From Spongiicolonus versatilis (GTDB taxonomy: Bacteria > Pseudomonadota > Gammaproteobacteria > Arenicellales > Spongiicolonaceae), in NCBI GenBank assembly GCA_028286165.1, contig JAPYMU010000168.1:1-13371 (forward strand): a DNA stretch of 13,371 nt, in the 5' to 3' direction. Positions 13,043 to 13,371 of the stretch are shown one piece after another (position 1 is the stretch's first letter; each line of letters begins with the position of its first letter). Below the pieces are notes generated by a model, which saw only the letters and a list, made by a program, of their open reading frames with translations, was not told the origin of the DNA and did not search any database. The position numbers and the translations under genes are program-made.

Positions 13043-13371
13043 TCAGTTGCGCGCGAAGAATTCTTCCTGCACCGGTTTGCCGGTCATGGGGTCCAGCATG
13101 GGCGGCAGACTCGGCTCCTCGTGTGCGAAATACTGTTCCGCCGAGTAGACCTGGAACTTGGGGTACTTCTTCACCGAGCCGGGCATCTGGTAGACGCCCT
13201 GGGTTTTGCACCACTTCTCGGTCGCCGGGTCGCGCGCCAGGGTGAGGAAGATGCCCATGGCGGAGTTGTTGCGCTCGGTGTGGTTTTTGAGATGGCTGCG
13301 CTGCGCGGCGGTGACGCCGCCTTTGCCGGATTTCACTTCGGCGGTGATGGTGCGCATGGGCGGTTTGCCCT
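13043..13371 (-). CDS. C-terminal end of a probable DNA methyltransferase/Mrr-like endonuclease protein (partial)
   Basis: The frame is open to the right edge, so the start lies outside the window; 108 codons are visible. TAEVKSGKGGV contains an E-x-K that fits the last strand of a PD-(D/E)xK nuclease core, followed by a helix, AMGIFLTLARDPA, and GVYQMPG...KKYPKFQVYSAEQYF. This pattern resembles the C-terminal restriction-endonuclease-like domain often found after adenine- or cytosine-specific DNA methyltransferases (segments like VK-G-K, MGIFLTL, YPKIQI-T-EEL). An in-frame ATG at 13357 exists, but coding sequence continues upstream of it (GKPPMRTITAE), so it is not taken as the start. If right, this is a second DNA modification locus in the window. 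The identification rests on memory of the family pattern and is moderate. Confidence 0.6.
   Translation of the reverse strand, partial: GKPPMRTITAEVKSGKGGVTAAQRSHLKNHTERNNSAMGIFLTLARDPATEKWCKTQGVYQMPGSVKKYPKFQVYSAEQYFAHEEPSLPPMLDPMTGKPVQEEFFARN

Overview
The window is GC-rich DNA (about 65-70% by eye) and most likely comes from a gammaproteobacterium. IF-1 is 72 aa and close to the E. coli form, an Xni-type flap endonuclease is present (a mainly gammaproteobacterial gene), and the fatty acid desaturase is of the Pseudomonas DesA type. The mix of Calx-beta surface protein, MttB-family methyltransferase and several DNA modification genes suggests an uncultured, perhaps marine or host-associated lineage; this is inference.

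Left (1-2339, + strand): the 3' end of a Calx-beta/outer-membrane protein gene, infA, and a membrane desaturase. Next (2350-4567, + strand): a lower-GC, self-contained type II restriction-modification pair. A beta-class, probably N4-cytosine, DNA methyltransferase overlaps by 11 nt a NotI-family endonuclease with four cysteines and a D...E-x-Q active site. This pair looks horizontally acquired, and the endonuclease frame runs antisense into the end of xni.

Middle (4437-7819, - strand): read in the direction of transcription, a 90-aa unknown protein, a DUF2335 membrane protein whose start cannot be placed in frame, an HNH endonuclease with a TTG start, class I fructose-bisphosphate aldolase, and xni. 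The segment at about 7136-7860 is less GC-rich and looks accessory.

Right (7914-13371): a tightly coupled minus-strand operon of M24 peptidase-like protein, polysaccharide deacetylase and MttB-family methyltransferase, divergent from an ornithine cyclodeaminase-family gene. The MttB-like gene lacks its N-terminal region and its probable ATG is out of frame. The cyclodeaminase gene has a large internal out-of-frame deletion. The cluster therefore looks like a catabolic module in decay. At the right edge are an SAM methyltransferase of the Rv2258c-like type and the C-terminal end of a probable DNA methyltransferase/Mrr-like endonuclease protein.

The most interesting points are the NotI-like restriction system, the repeated -1-type frame disruptions (two of them on slippery heptamers, which may be chance), and the gene decay centred on the MttB/cyclodeaminase cluster. 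I saw no tRNA, rRNA, CRISPR array or insertion sequence.
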